The translations under genes and the position numbers were made by a program. Below, piece by piece: positions 26,623-52,600 of a stretch of 64,000 nt of DNA (its first letter is position 1; every line of letters begins with the position of its first letter). Source of the DNA: Bugula neritina (lineage: Eukaryota > Bryozoa > Gymnolaemata > Cheilostomatida > Bugulidae). The notes under the pieces were generated by a model, which was given only the letters and a program-made list of their open reading frames with translations, was not told where the DNA came from and did no database searches. The stretch lies in NCBI GenBank assembly GCA_964035545.1, contig OZ037766.1, positions 13,381,222 to 13,445,221 on the forward strand. Reading direction: 5' to 3'.

Positions 26623-27797
26623 TTACGAATCAGGAACCTCCATTTCGCCGTTACTAATGGCATCAATGACATCATGAGGGTGCTGACCATCAATAGTGCA
26701 GCCAATACTTTGGGCTGTACCTAGAATTTCCTTAACTGTGCCAGCAAGTAGCCTGGCCATACTTCTTTCTCTCATAATTCGAGCGATGCTGACAACCTCA
26801 TCAAATGTGATGTCACCATTGTGCTTGACTGTAAATAGCAAAGCAAGATTTCAACATCATCAGCTAGAATATTTGACATTTCAAACGGCCATCAAAAAAT
26901 TTTACTTCTAACCATAATTTATTACAAGAACGATTTCAACTATTGGCTAAATTTTTCATCAATAATATTAAAGCATACACTTAATGTGCAAAATAGTTAG
27001 CAAGCAAGACCTGATAGCCATAGAGTTTAAGGTAAGGGGGTGTCATGGGCAACCCGTAAGATATTTTGGATTGATGAAATAGTATGTACTATGTAGAGTT
27101 GGTTAATGACAGGTTAATATTGTAATAGTGAGACTCACTATTTTTGACTTTCTTTCGGTCTCTTGGTGGTTCTTTCAAAGCTTTGATGAGGAGAGCGGAT
27201 GCACTGGGTACAACTTCTACTTTTGCTTGACGATTTTGAATGGTGAGTTTACATGTGATTTTTAAACCCTTCCAGTCACCAGTGGCTTTGGCAATATCAT
27301 CTCCAACTTTTTTTGGTGATAAACCAAGAGGACCTACTTTGGGAGCAAGTGTGGCAGTAGCTCCAACCTCACCACCAACCGCTCGGAGATACACTAGAAA
27401 TACACATCAAACTCGGTTAATGTTATGGCAATTTACTAATTATATAAAGATAGTAATAGTTGTCATTCTACTATCCAGTTCCAACTCCCACGTTCTTAAA
27501 CTTATTCCAATATTTTTTTAATGAAGGGCATTACGATTATGATTAAGTTGAGAGCTAAATCGCTGTTTTGCGAAATGAATAGGCAGCTTATAAAAACTAG
27601 ACTCATATTTATGTTTAACGTACGATTTTAAGAAATATATGATCAATTTCCTCAACAGTAATGCACTTCAGATTATGAAGTTTTTGATATTTTCAAAAAA
27701 ATAGATTTAATACTCAACACAATATTTTTCAATAAAAACATAATATCAAAACATATTTACCTATGGTAATCGCATTTGGATCAAACTTGGGGCCCAT
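26623..27797 (-). CDS. RPL12: 60S ribosomal protein L12 / uL11 (3 exons)
   Basis: Component of the large ribosomal subunit stalk base, which helps recruit translation factors. Coding exons 27761-27797, 27139-27393 and 26623-26828 join to exactly 165 residues, the length of human RPL12. Seen: [86 protein letters not shown], and, in the last exon, [15 protein letters not shown] followed by HPHDVIDAI. All are near-identical to the animal protein. The first intron interrupts codon 13 and the second falls just after [11 protein letters not shown] small nucleolar RNA could sit in an intron, as in some vertebrate ribosomal protein genes, but I could not identify one. The gene lies head-to-head with UAP1, though more than 7 kb apart. 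Confidence 0.98.
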
Positions 27798-28142
27798 ATT
27801 GTTTGGTTAAGGTGTGGATGAGTGCGATGTATGTCACTCGACCAAAATTGATGCACCGTAAACCAAGAGTAATCTTCGGAAAAGGGATTGACAAGGAATC
27901 GTACGGTATTTTCAAAGTAGTGATAAAACACATTGTTTAAACATATTGTTAAATTTAAATTATTTGTTATAAATTTAAATTATTAATTAAATGATTAAAA
28001 ATTAATTTTAAAATAAATATTTTTACAACAATGTCGCCCTACCATATTGCCGAAACAGCTCAACTGCCAAGTATTTCCTAAGTTACAAGTGTATACAAAA
28101 ATTAGGTTAATCATAACAATCACAATAGTAATTATAAAAAAA

Positions 28143-28264
28143 TGATAAAATTAAATATAATTATTTTATTTTATTTCAATTCTAATTTGAATTTGTGCTG
28201 AAATTTAGATTGAAGCCGAGACTTGACTGACTCTGTGAGTCGGAGGCAGTGTGTAAATCTAAAA
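28143..28264. repeat. Direct repeat, copy 1
   Basis: About 120 bases closely matching 28431-28550. The shared GC-richer core is GACTGACTCTGTGAGTCGGA, followed in both copies by GTGTGTAAATCTAA. Confidence 0.9.
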
Positions 28265-28430
28265 CATTCCTATTGGTTTTTGTGTAAAACTAAAGTAAAA
28301 CTAAATGATGAAGATGAAAATAAAATTCTAAGCGTTAAGACTTAAGTTAAGGACTTAAGCCTAATAGTAGTAATGCTAATACTAATAATAATAATATTAG
28401 TTCTAATACTCATAGTAATTATTAATAAAA

Positions 28431-28550
28431 ATAATAAAATTAAATATAATTATTTGATTTTATTTCAATTTGAATTTGTGCCGAAATTCAGATTGAAGCC
28501 AAGATTTGACTGACTCTGTGAGTCGGAGGGAGTGTGTAAATCTAACACTC
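28431..28550. repeat. Direct repeat, copy 2
   Basis: Second copy of the block at 28143-28264, same orientation, offset about 285 bases. The two differ by scattered substitutions and a short indel. Confidence 0.9.
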
Positions 28551-30272
28551 ACACTGTAACAATAAATTTAAATAATCATGCTTATCGTAATACATTTAAC
28601 ATTTGTATTTTTCATCATTAAGATTGTCATTATTATGAATTATTATAGCATTGAAATTAAATATAAATTACAATGATTATATTTTATTTCAATGTTATAC
28701 TTTGTTACTTATATTTAATTTTATAATAATAATTATTAATATCACATTTAATAGGCCCTTTACAGATGTCTCCGATACCCCCTTTACAATTAAAAGTGTT
28801 GTGTCCTCCCAAAATGAGTAAGTTCAACCTTTTATAAAGAGCAAACTCATTAAAAATTTGAAGTTTGTCTGCTACTTGAAGTCCTAATTATACTATAAAA
28901 TTGTTTTTCTTTTGGAATTTAGGAGATAAATGTTTTGGTATAAGCAAAAGTATTAGCAGTTCACACAAAAATTTAAAAATGTTTCTCCTTAAAATATTTA
29001 AAAAAGCAAACTAGAGCATTTTTGTGATTTTGGTTACTGAGCAATGCTAAAGCGGCAGCTATGATATAAGTCCCATTCATCATTTGTTGTTCTGACTGTC
29101 ACCAATTTATAGCTGTTGACCTTTCAACTCTTTGTTCAACTTCCACTGTATACAATAATAATTAGCACTATCTTAGAGCACATGCCTGCTAGTAACATGT
29201 ATGTACATATATGTTGTTTACAAGGCAGCAGCTTTGCTGTGTTGGCATGTTTAAGTAATTATACTTTGAAGAGCATGTGCTACATTATGTTAAAGAGACT
29301 GTGAATTTTTTTACATAGTTTCTTATTATGGCTAGAACTTTTTTAAAAGAAAATGTTATTAAGAGAGGCAATGATTAGCATGTGCAAAAATTTATTAGAA
29401 ATATTATATGTTGTAAATAACTCAAATGTTGTCGCGAAAGTCATAATATCATGAGCAAATGCTGGACACACTAGCATAAACATAGCCTGAATAAATACCT
29501 TTTTCTGAGCAACTTTTTTTGTTGGCATTTTTCTCATGAGGATGTGTTATTTCAATAAAACTAGATCTACCGTTGCTGGTTAAATGTTTATTCGAAACTC
29601 TCTTTTAATAGAAATACAATCCCTCCCGTATGTTTTGAAGCAATGATACTGGAATTTACCCTGTTACTCAATTAGAGCAATATTTTGTTCACTTCATTGC
29701 TTCTAATTGTGTAGAACTATGATAAATTTCACTCAGCTAAATAATAGAGATTTTTGAGAAGACAACTCTTAGGTATTTGCTGGCTTACAAGTTTCCAATT
29801 TTATTTTAATGCAAGTTTCTATAAAAACAGGCTGTTTATCTATTGATGAAAGTTTCTTATAGCAATTATTATGTTATTAATAACAAATCCTTTATTGTAT
29901 CAACATGGCCATTTTTATTAATATTAAGTTAATGTTCTAATGCATGTATTGGAACTTTTATGGGGTAATTCACCGGGCATCATAATATGGTATCTGCTGC
30001 GCAATAATATCATTCACAAAATTTGAGCATAGTATTCTGAACATCAGTATATATTGTTATAGCTGGTGTACTTTTATACTTAAAAGTATGTTATGAGAGG
30101 CACCTGTTATCTCAACTCTGTGTTTCATTAGCATTTGCCTCCATCTTGTGATCAATGCAAAGTTACAATTTGCATTTTTGTTAAATGTTTTAATAGTGCA
30201 GGTAGCATGTAAGTTGTAACAATGCATATTAATAAATAAAGCTCAATATTTCTAGGAGGTATATATATATAA

Positions 30273-42335
<12,063 letters not shown>

Positions 42336-43616
42336 GAGTCACGAGTCTGGTCATTCAGATTGCGGTAGTAGTAAGAGTAACACGTTTTTCTGTTTCTCAT
42401 AACTGTTACCTGTACATAAATTATTCTACTTATTTTTCGATGTATGTTTTAATTTATTCAAGAAACAACATATTTATTTATTTACAAATAGCATGTTTTA
42501 ATTTCAAAAGGATTTTATACTGCTAATGTACAAGTGAAAGGATCTTCCTATAATGTACTTTTAGGTTAAATTAAATTCACACTGTCACCTAAGGCTGCAT
42601 AGTATCTTTATTAATATTTATTTTGGTGTAAACATTGCTCAACTGTCTAATACTAAAAACTTCGTCTCTTTTCCATTTTACTAAGAATATTAGGTAATTA
42701 TGTTGACATAGGTATTGAATATACTTCATGCAGGCACATGGGCCAACCATCTTTTTTTACTAATGCCTTATTTTGCAACTTTCCCGTTTCTATTTGTAGT
42801 AGCTATTAGAAAAAACACAATTCCGGCATGTTTCACATGTGTATTAGTACTTTTTATTCTTTCGTGAGTTATGTTGCAACTGTTTCATTTTGTTTTGTGT
42901 ATTTTAATATTTATATTTAATCTCTAAAATATTTTAATATAGCGAAATATTTATCACTGCACATTGAAAATTTAACCAAGACTTACTCATTTATATAAGT
43001 GAATGGATAAAATAAAGGAGAAAATTTGAATAATTAAATTTACTATATCTATTACAAAACTATGATATAATTATATATTCATACTACCAGCTTCAATACA
43101 TGTTTTACATATGAGTATGTTCTCTACAAACACATGTACAACATAGTTCCTTAGGTAATAAGTCAGTTATGAGTAAAACATATAAATCAGTTCTATAACA
43201 ATTTTGAAAATCTAAAAAATTAGGATCTGGAATATAATTCTATAATGTTACATAAGATTTGTTTTTCAATATATCCTCTAAATTAGGTCATTTTTATAGT
43301 GCGAATTCCTCTTGCAGGCTATTTAAGGAACTATGCAAGCAAGCCCTGAATTTATAACAAGCCCAATTCTATTAACCAGCAAGTTTAGTCATCACTCTCA
43401 ATATCTTTAAAAAGTCAACAAAACAACTTGAGAAAATTTCTATATAAATGTTTTCCCATAATTCATATTGTCTTGAGTTTTAATTCGCATTGGCAAAACT
43501 TCTTGACTTTAGAGTTACATGATGAATAAACTGTAATTGCCATAAGACTTTATAGTCAATGATTCTCTAACTAGCAAAGAGATTGTCCGCATGGGCTGCT
43601 GCATAGCGAACAACTA
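42336..43616. other. Convergent 3' region of UAP1 and ChAT
   Basis: AT-rich 1.3 kb between the two stop codons. It should hold both 3' UTRs. No coding pattern seen. Confidence 0.6.
43011..43016 (+). other. Candidate poly(A) signal of UAP1
   Basis: AATAAA about 680 bases after the UAP1 stop. Confidence 0.35.
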
Positions 43617-46600
43617 TCAGCCATCTATTTGGTGAACAAGCTCCCTGTTGCCACTACCACCTGCGTATATGGAGTTCTTCTGTCTCACTAACCTCCGAGG
43701 ACTTATATCTGAAGCCACGTTGGTAATACTCTCTGAGTTTGGTGCGTGTATGATCCCATTCACAGTTGAAGGATCAACAACTGTAAAAACACTGATTAAT
43801 GCAACATCATTCAGCATAAATATATGTGTGTGGTCATTATTACTATACCTTAATATGGTAATAAATAATACATAAAAATAAATGTAAGTTATTATAGATG
43901 TTATTAAACTATTTCTGTGTCATACAATCATAAATACTTATTGCAAATGACTGCAACAATAAAGACTAGCTATAATCAATAAACAAATGCCGATGTTTCC
44001 ATAAATTGTCAAGAAAAAATATGAATGCTACTCATGAGTTCAAGGAAGCACAACTCCTTTAACTCACTGTTGTTATTGACACTTATTATAGCTTCTTTAT
44101 TCTCATCTATTGTGATCAGTTTTTTCTTGTCATTGACTTCCACACACAGAGCTTGTATTTCACAGAGTGCCTCCTTTAAAGTCATGGCAAATTTATCTGA
44201 CCTAGAAACCAATATTATTATGTCATAACAGGATCTCAGTATTACAATTTGCTATATCAAAATGTATGTTAGTAAAGTAAGACCAATGAGACTATATTAA
44301 CATAATTTAGTTAAATAACTTGAAATGGAAATGTTTTTCCATAACCATAATATGCAACAGCCTGTGAGCTATTGCAAGACCAGCGTATAACATTAACCTT
44401 GTATCGGGACACTCTTTGAAGGAGGAGATACAGAAAATGATTCTATCTGAGTGTGGGTTGTAGGAAGCACCATAGCCATAACGAACCACTGGTCCGTAAC
44501 CCATAAAAGAATCCAATGTGGTCAGTACCTGAAAATAATTGTTCAATACCTATAAAGAGAGGATACCATTGGAGATATGATTCTCTATAACATGACTACA
44601 TGAGATATGTGCATATTCAGCTTCAGTCACCTATTTGTTATTTTTAAAAAGTTGAAGGTTTTATCTGGTCGCATTAACTTTGTTGAGATTTTTGAAAAAA
44701 ATGTTTGGTTACTTCACCAATTCCTGCATGTTTTTGGTTGATGGTAAACATTAATAAAGCTATATGCATCTTTAGAAAAGAGATATATATGTATATGAAA
44801 GTTTTACCTGACTAGTGGAAAGTGTGAATGTGTTACACAGGGACCATGTGACATCCTCAAAGATGGCTGGTGTGTAGGACATGTATTCTTCTGCTACTCT
44901 TTTCAGTGCCAACATGTGACAGTCCATGCCATGTCCGAGGATTGTCTGCAAGCATACAACACCTGAGTGAGTAGAATCACTTGTGATTGGTCTAGAATTT
45001 TAACTAGTAGCATACAGTAGAACTGTAGTGTCATTCTATCTCAGCTAGTTAAGGTGAAACTTAAATCATAGATCAACCATCTTGTAAATTAAAAATGTTT
45101 TTAATCTACAACTGCTCTGTTCAATTATTAAAACAATATTTTGTTTCAATAATAAAACTTTGTCTTTTTATAATATTTTCATGTTAGTGAAATACTGCAG
45201 ACATGAATCGGCCTAAAGTTCCTGACTATATGCTGTTGAACAGTTGGGCACTTAAAATGTTAGAATTTTCTATTTACAGCAAAATGTTTCCTGCTTTAAT
45301 TTATATCTGGCAAAAAGCAAGAAGTTTATAATTTCTTGCAAAAGCTTGAGTAATAAATTGATATAATATATACCTTGGTTTAAAAGCTATCTGCTATCAC
45401 CAATGACACTTTCATATATTTGAAAAACTTTAAAAAATTTTTTATTAAATTAAACTAATTTTTCTTAGCTAGACACATACGTTTATATAGTAGAATAAAT
45501 TGAGAGCTTGTAAGCACTTTCATGAAAAAACTTTGTAATAATTATAAATGAATAATCTCTACACTGTTCAATATTTATAGGTTTGTTGTGCTGTAGTACA
45601 AACTATGAACATGCAGTTTGTTATAGTACACATAAGCACAATAGTACCTGAACCATCAAATCAGTCTGTGCTTTAATGGCAGTTCTGAGGAGGAGCATCT
45701 TGGACTCGGCAGACGAGGTTGATTGAGCAGACATAGCCTCACACCACTCAAGTGCTTCACAAGAAGCAGCTCGGATATTATCTACCCTCCCCAGTCTGTA
45801 TCTTCGTGTAGATGCACTCTCATATGTAGAAACCAGGTTACCGTGCATTCTATAACCAAAAGGAATATATGTTGATAGTCCAAGGAAAACAGCAGCCGAA
45901 ATCATTAACTTAAATCGACAAGCAATTCTTTTCTCTATACACAACTTTACTAATTCACAATTTATATTTCATTACAAGAAAGCAAAACTAGGTTTTCAAA
46001 ATCTAAACAAGTAAAGTTGTAAGTATTTTTGCTGTTTCAATATAATGACTTATCTCTAACTTTGTAAGCAAATTTCTTATAAAAATAATTTAAAAAATCA
46101 GTCATTGTGTGCAAGGCATCACATCTAAAATGGCAGCTTCACAAAGCATCTAGCCATACTCTAAGCCTATATATACAAGTAGAAAGACTACCTGTAATAT
46201 GTGAGTTGAAGGGCTAACTGTATCAAGCAGTCAGGGCTCATATTCTGAGACTTCGGGAAATCCTTTCCATATACATCAAACCTCAGCAGGTAGAAGTCTA
46301 GGTTGGAGATTGCTCTATAAAACATTTCATAGAGCAATTTTAAAGTGAATGATTTTTTGGTGTAAGCCGTGTATCTTATAACCCAACAGTTTGTTTAACG
46401 ACGCTATAAAGAAATATGATTTCAATAAAAAACCTATTTTTGCTCTAGAATATTAGCGAAAATGTAAAGTTTACCGCTTTAAAAAAAGATAATGAGTTAT
46501 ATTATCAATATAAAGTTATCTATAATTAATAACTTCAACGTTTCAGCTTATTAATGTATACAGTCACTGTAAATTGCACTGCACACATACATATGAAGAA

Positions 46601-49600
46601 ACCCTCACTCATACAATAAGTGGACATAACCTACAGCAATTATTAGGTAAATATGCAATGCTTACAAGTCCATCCTGTGTCTTGCTTTAGATATACTTGT
46701 TTGTATATCTGCTGATAAATTCCAGTCAAGTCTTGTAGGATATGGCAAGTCAACTATAGAGTTCATCCTGACTAGCTTCCTTTTCCTTAGTTCTTCCCTA
46801 AAGTGCATAGAACGGAACATTCCAGAACTTACAGCATATACGACTACATATCAGCTCAGTGTGTTTTTCTCTAATAAATATTTATGCTTACAACTGGTGT
46901 GTGCGCGTTTGCGTGTGTGCGTGTGTGCGTGTGTGCGTGTGTGTGTGTTTATTCGTTATTAGACAATTAGAGTTCTTACATATATCGCAGCACGTGCTCT
47001 ATAAGTTGAACAACAGCTATGCCTTCTGATGGAGAGTGCTCATAGTTCAGTCCACACGCTCCATCCTCTCCAATTATAAACTAAAATTGAAGTAGCCATT
47101 AGTTTATACACAAGTAAACAGCATGGCACTGCATGGCACAAAACATCTCTCAAATTATACAGTACAGCGTTATCCTAACACCAAAGAGATGCTCACCTGC
47201 ATTGTTTTATCATACCATCTGTTGCAGCTATTGAGTTGAGTACTTTGACCATGCAGCATTTGCAGCGCTAAAGAGTTGTCATCTCTTAATTTAGAATCTG
47301 TGTCATCCACACTTCTGTGGTGGTTGTATGTAATAGGTACGGAGTTATCCAGACAGAGGACGAATATGCTAGTTTCAATAGAATGTAGAGACTTCTGGTT
47401 CACTGAATCTACAACAGAACTGTTATCTGTAACTTATAAACGTTCGATCGCTTGTAGTCAAAAGTAGAAACTAAGACAGTCTATTGAGCTTTTTTATAGT
47501 CTGAGAAAGTCTGTTGAAACTTGTATAGTCTGAAAAAGTGTGTTAAAATGTGTATAGTCTGAGAAAGTCTGTTGAACTGTGTTTAGTCTGAGAAAGTATG
47601 TTGAAACTTGTATAGTCTGAGGAAGTCTGTTGAATCATGTATTCTGTAATCGAATGCAATAGTAATATAGTACCTAGTAGCAACTTCTGACGGCATCGTG
47701 CCCATTCATCTCTAGACTGAGTGGTTAGTATACCAACAGTTTCATCTTCTTTTATTGGACTTTCTTCTGCAATTCTACAAATCCGTTTCAGTTGACAACA
47801 TATGTCATCCTCGCTCATCCTCATTACGTTGTTGGTAACTGCCATTTCAAATATCTGTAATGCACGATGAGCACTGTAGTATTCATACATTATGCTAGCT
47901 GTAAATCCAAGATGTACAGAAGAAAGAGTTTCTTTAATTATAGAGTGTTATTGTGTAGAGTTTTGTAAATATTTTTCAAGTGTCAGTTAGTTTAAAGTTC
48001 AAGTTTTATACCACTTAAACTTAATATTGGAAAACATCTGAAATCGGTGAAGCCAAGTGCCACGAATTGCATATAATAAACCAATTTTTATATAGGCTGA
48101 ATGCTGAAGCTAACGTTTAGCAAAAGCAATGCCTAATAAAGCAATATGAACTTGAGGTAAACATACAGTTAAGGTTGAAGATGTGGCCATAAATATGGTA
48201 TGTGTGAGTATATTAATATCTTTATAGGTATAACTGCTTACAGCAATAGCGATTTCAGTCAACATTATCAATCTATACTATATAATTTATAATATCTTAT
48301 AATATTTAACTGTAAATAGTACAATTTCAATTTTGTATAAAATGACACTGTGTGATACAATGCTTTTCTGTTTTATGTAAAAACTAAATATTATTTTAGT
48401 TGAAGATGTAGATTGTATTTTTCAAGGTATAGTTATATTGAAATCCAGCTTGGTTGAATTAGTATAAAGTGAAGGCATTATGAAAACAACATTAAGTAAA
48501 TATCAATACTCTATTGAATTGTCTATCTTTACAACACCTATTAATAATTAATATGTTGCATTAGAAAGCTATTAGATAACACTTACAGCTTTTGAAGGTT
48601 TGCAAAGATTGTTAAACACATTCCTATTGACTTTGCAGTGCTAAGCAACATTAACAGGAATTATGCATACAAAATATTATAATATGAAAATGAATAGTAA
48701 CTAAAGTTCATGGGTGTAGAGTTATTTTTACCAGCCATGCTTGCTTGGAAAACTGCACAACTCTTATAAAGCCAATCAGTTATAATGAATCATCACAAAT
48801 ATCTAATAATCAAGTGCCCACTAAACCGTATTAAACAGATAATTGATTTAGAAAAGGATTTGCCTTTGATATGACTTGAACTCTTTCCTTGCCCCTTTGG
48901 TGCTCAATGTAGACAAAAAACTAATTTATTCTGATTGCAATTGCCAGATCAACTGTACAAGTTGCATGTGTGATAATCCTGCTCCCATCTCACACACATC
49001 TAACAGATCACGGCTCACAAGGCTGCTGCTCTTCTCCACAAATCAGTTTAGACTTCATTGTAAGCATATTATTTCTTGCATGTTATAATCTTTATTTAAA
49101 GATCAGTACCCAGAAGCTAATTCAAGCGAACTAAAGTAGACTGGGTTTATAGAAAACAGTAGTGGTCTAGAGCACACAAGCAGAGTCACGTCATTTATTT
49201 ACTTATGTAGTACATGTGCGATTCCCCAGAACCCTACTGTGTAATATCTTAATGCTATAATCACAAATCATCACAGATCTGTACCAATACCTGGTTGTTT
49301 CTGATGACTGTAATATGCTCTCCAACCGGGCTGCTTTCAACAGTTCGTAGCTTGTCAATTTTCTCTCCCGGCTCTCTGTACGAAGAGAAGAGTCTGTAGT
49401 ATTGCTCCATACACAAGGGTTGTCCTTTCTCACGGTGCCTTGCTCTATCTATAGGCAACTTTCTCCTACAAAACACACATAATATCTGTATTCATGGTAA
49501 AGAAACTCATGCTTATTAACACAAGTTTACAGGAATAATGAATAGGAGCCTTGAAGAATATTTTAGTTAAATTTATTTAAGCTTTACAAACAGATGAAAA

Positions 49601-52600
49601 GGCTTCAATTTAAGAGTCAATACTAAAGATGTAATTCCTTTTTTGTCCACAGACCTAGCTTGTTGACATCTTTACAGGACAACTTTTCATAAAAAATTTT
49701 TTATTTAGTTTTAAGAGATTGGTAATTGCAAGATAGACAGCTTTTTCACTAAGGCAGGTTTTAAAATGTTAGTTTAGAATTTAGATTGTTGGGGTTGCCA
49801 GAGTCTTGCGACTATTATCATCATTACACCTTGATGATAGAATAATTCACCTCCCTTGTGCAAATAGCTGTCAAATCATACTTTAGCTATTTAGAAATCT
49901 AACATTTCTTGCAAAGCTGCATAAGGATTTGATAATTTTAGCTTATAATCAGCATTTGTAAAATTGCAGTACAACCTTTTATAAAATAAAATAGCAATTT
50001 TACTAATTTTCATTATCGTAAAGACTGCAAAATTGAAAGGATGTGAATATCTGTCATAATTGTTGGTTCTACTTGCTTTCATGCATACATCACTGTACAA
50101 AGAATTTAAATTTTGTTTAATATAACAGACAAGAACTCCAGTTTTATCTAGGAAAATATTTTTTAACAAAATAAGACAAAGTAATTTTTTTAAACGCAGT
50201 AGACACTAATTTTTGTTTCCAATCAAGTACATCCACCCAGCTTATCACATGTTACTATAGTAATTGGAAGACTGAAATAATAAGCAATTGCTGTTAACCA
50301 ACTGTATTAATTACAGCAGTTATAGCTTTGACAACCAACATTTTGCTGTTTATTTATTTTTACTGTTTATATCAAATTAATTTGCAGTAAAGTATGGCAC
50401 GGCTATCAACGTCATGCAGAAATCATGGCAAGTGGCTATGCTAATGGTGCAGTTGAAGATCTGTCTTCATTTGAGTGTTTCAGAACAACATGGCAATTTT
50501 ATATCATTACTATTTTTAAAAACTGATGGTGTTTTTAGCTACATTGTTTTTTAAATGGTGCATATGGATGAACAGGCATACTGCAACATCAATTTACTGA
50601 GATTAACTGAATTGCGTAGACATTATGTATTTTGATTATTTCTTTTCATTTCCTATAATTTCTTCACAAGAGTCACTATAAATGTAGTTTGAGCTAGTGC
50701 CACATAAAAAATGTTTTCTTATATTGAATACACAAAAGACTTCTATGTTTATAGAAACATTGCTGTGTGAAGGTATTTTTCATCCTTATTCCATTGCAGT
50801 GTTTGTCGATTCCAACAGCAGTGTTTTTCTCAGAAACATGACATTGTGGAAAGGCCTTATAGAAGTCAATCAGATGATAAATATATACACCAGGCTGAGA
50901 TGTGCAGCAAGTTGTTACCAGTGCTGCCTGCAGTTGCTCAGTTTAAGTGTAAGTAAGACTATGTAAGTGGGACTTTGACTTACGCATCAATTATAACCTT
51001 GTAATCCAATATTCCAGAGACAAGTCTAGCAGCGAATCTTGAAACAAAAATAGAGAAGAAAATCAATGTTTAAGATGCCTATAAACAATAAGTTGCCCGT
51101 ATGTTATACCATAATACGCAATACAAATTGTTTGCACAATGCATGACAAGCATAAGCTAAAGGCAAGCTTAAGGGCATGACACTGGATATTGAAACAATT
51201 GATATTATCTTGATTACTAACTGTAAGACTATAGACTGCTTTGCTATTAGCGTGCCACCATTATCTTACTTAATTATATGCATATTCGGAAGTTAAAGTA
51301 TACTTGAAGAAATTGGAAAGTCTTTATATCTAGAAGCTGAAAATAGCTAAATACCTATTATGTACGCGGAAGGTATTTGTTAGTATTGAAATCATATATA
51401 TGAGCATTGTATATTTTAACCAATTTCCAGTATTTGTCTTAACATGGCCACAAAAGGGGCATTCGCTGCGTTCCTATTGCTTCAAATAGATTCATATGGT
51501 TGAATTTGGGGTTTGCATGAACTGATGGTTGTGGTTTCATTCATTGACCTGTTCTCAAACATCGAATGAAAAATCTATTCACATAATGCGAAGCAATGGG
51601 AACGCAGTAAATGGGCTCTGAAATTGCAATCTACTTTACCAAGTTAGCAAAGCCTATAAACTTCATGGAAATTTTTCTTTTATTAATTTTTTAAAACTAT
51701 AATTTTATAATTGTCAGTGATATAAAAACAAACATCACTTGTTTTTTTCATGAGATTGATCAGACAATTATGTAATATGTTCAGTTAAATACCTGAGCTG
51801 CTCATTGCTATCAGCAAAGGTAGTTTTAGGAAAGACCATTCCAGGGTTGGAGTTAATAGGGAGTGGACTGCTGTTTAGCAAATACATGTCATCTAGCCAC
51901 CACTTGTACGCCTACAAATTCACACAATTTATATACAGGGCTGATTCATGTTGTAGCATATATTTGGCATTAGAGATGTTGGTGGAGAAAAGCATGCAAA
52001 TAAAGTAACAATCATGTTAATTATTCACTTTAAATATTATCTATTGAATTAATAGCTGCCTGTTATATGGGTCTTTATTGATTAAAGAAAAAATTTACTT
52101 GCTAAATCAGTTTTATTTAACAAAAAGTAAGCCATAAGGATGAGCAACTTTTATTGTCCCAATTTAAAATTGTCGCTAAATTAAAATTGCAAAATTTTAG
52201 CTGCTTATATGAAAAAGTTTTTGCAATAAAGTTAAAAATATGAGTGCAAATTTTTACAAGAATTATTTGAGCGTAGCCGCTATTAAGAATGGTAAATATT
52301 TACTCTTTTGACTTAAATATAGTTTACAATTTGTTGGATCAGAGTAGTTCTTATGTGAAGCAATTGATTTTTATTGATTTACAATTTCAGTAGTAATTAA
52401 TGGCTAAAAATTGCATTTTAGAATTATGGTGCTTGAATATGGCTTCTAGTAGCATAGTCGGATTTACTTGAATGAACTAATTGGGCTTTGCATCATTTAC
52501 CATATTTTAAATGTCAACAATCAGCTTGGTTTAATGCAGCGGTGTCCAACCTTTTCAGACCGAGGGCCACTAAAAAGCAGCATTTTGGTGGCGAGGGCCA

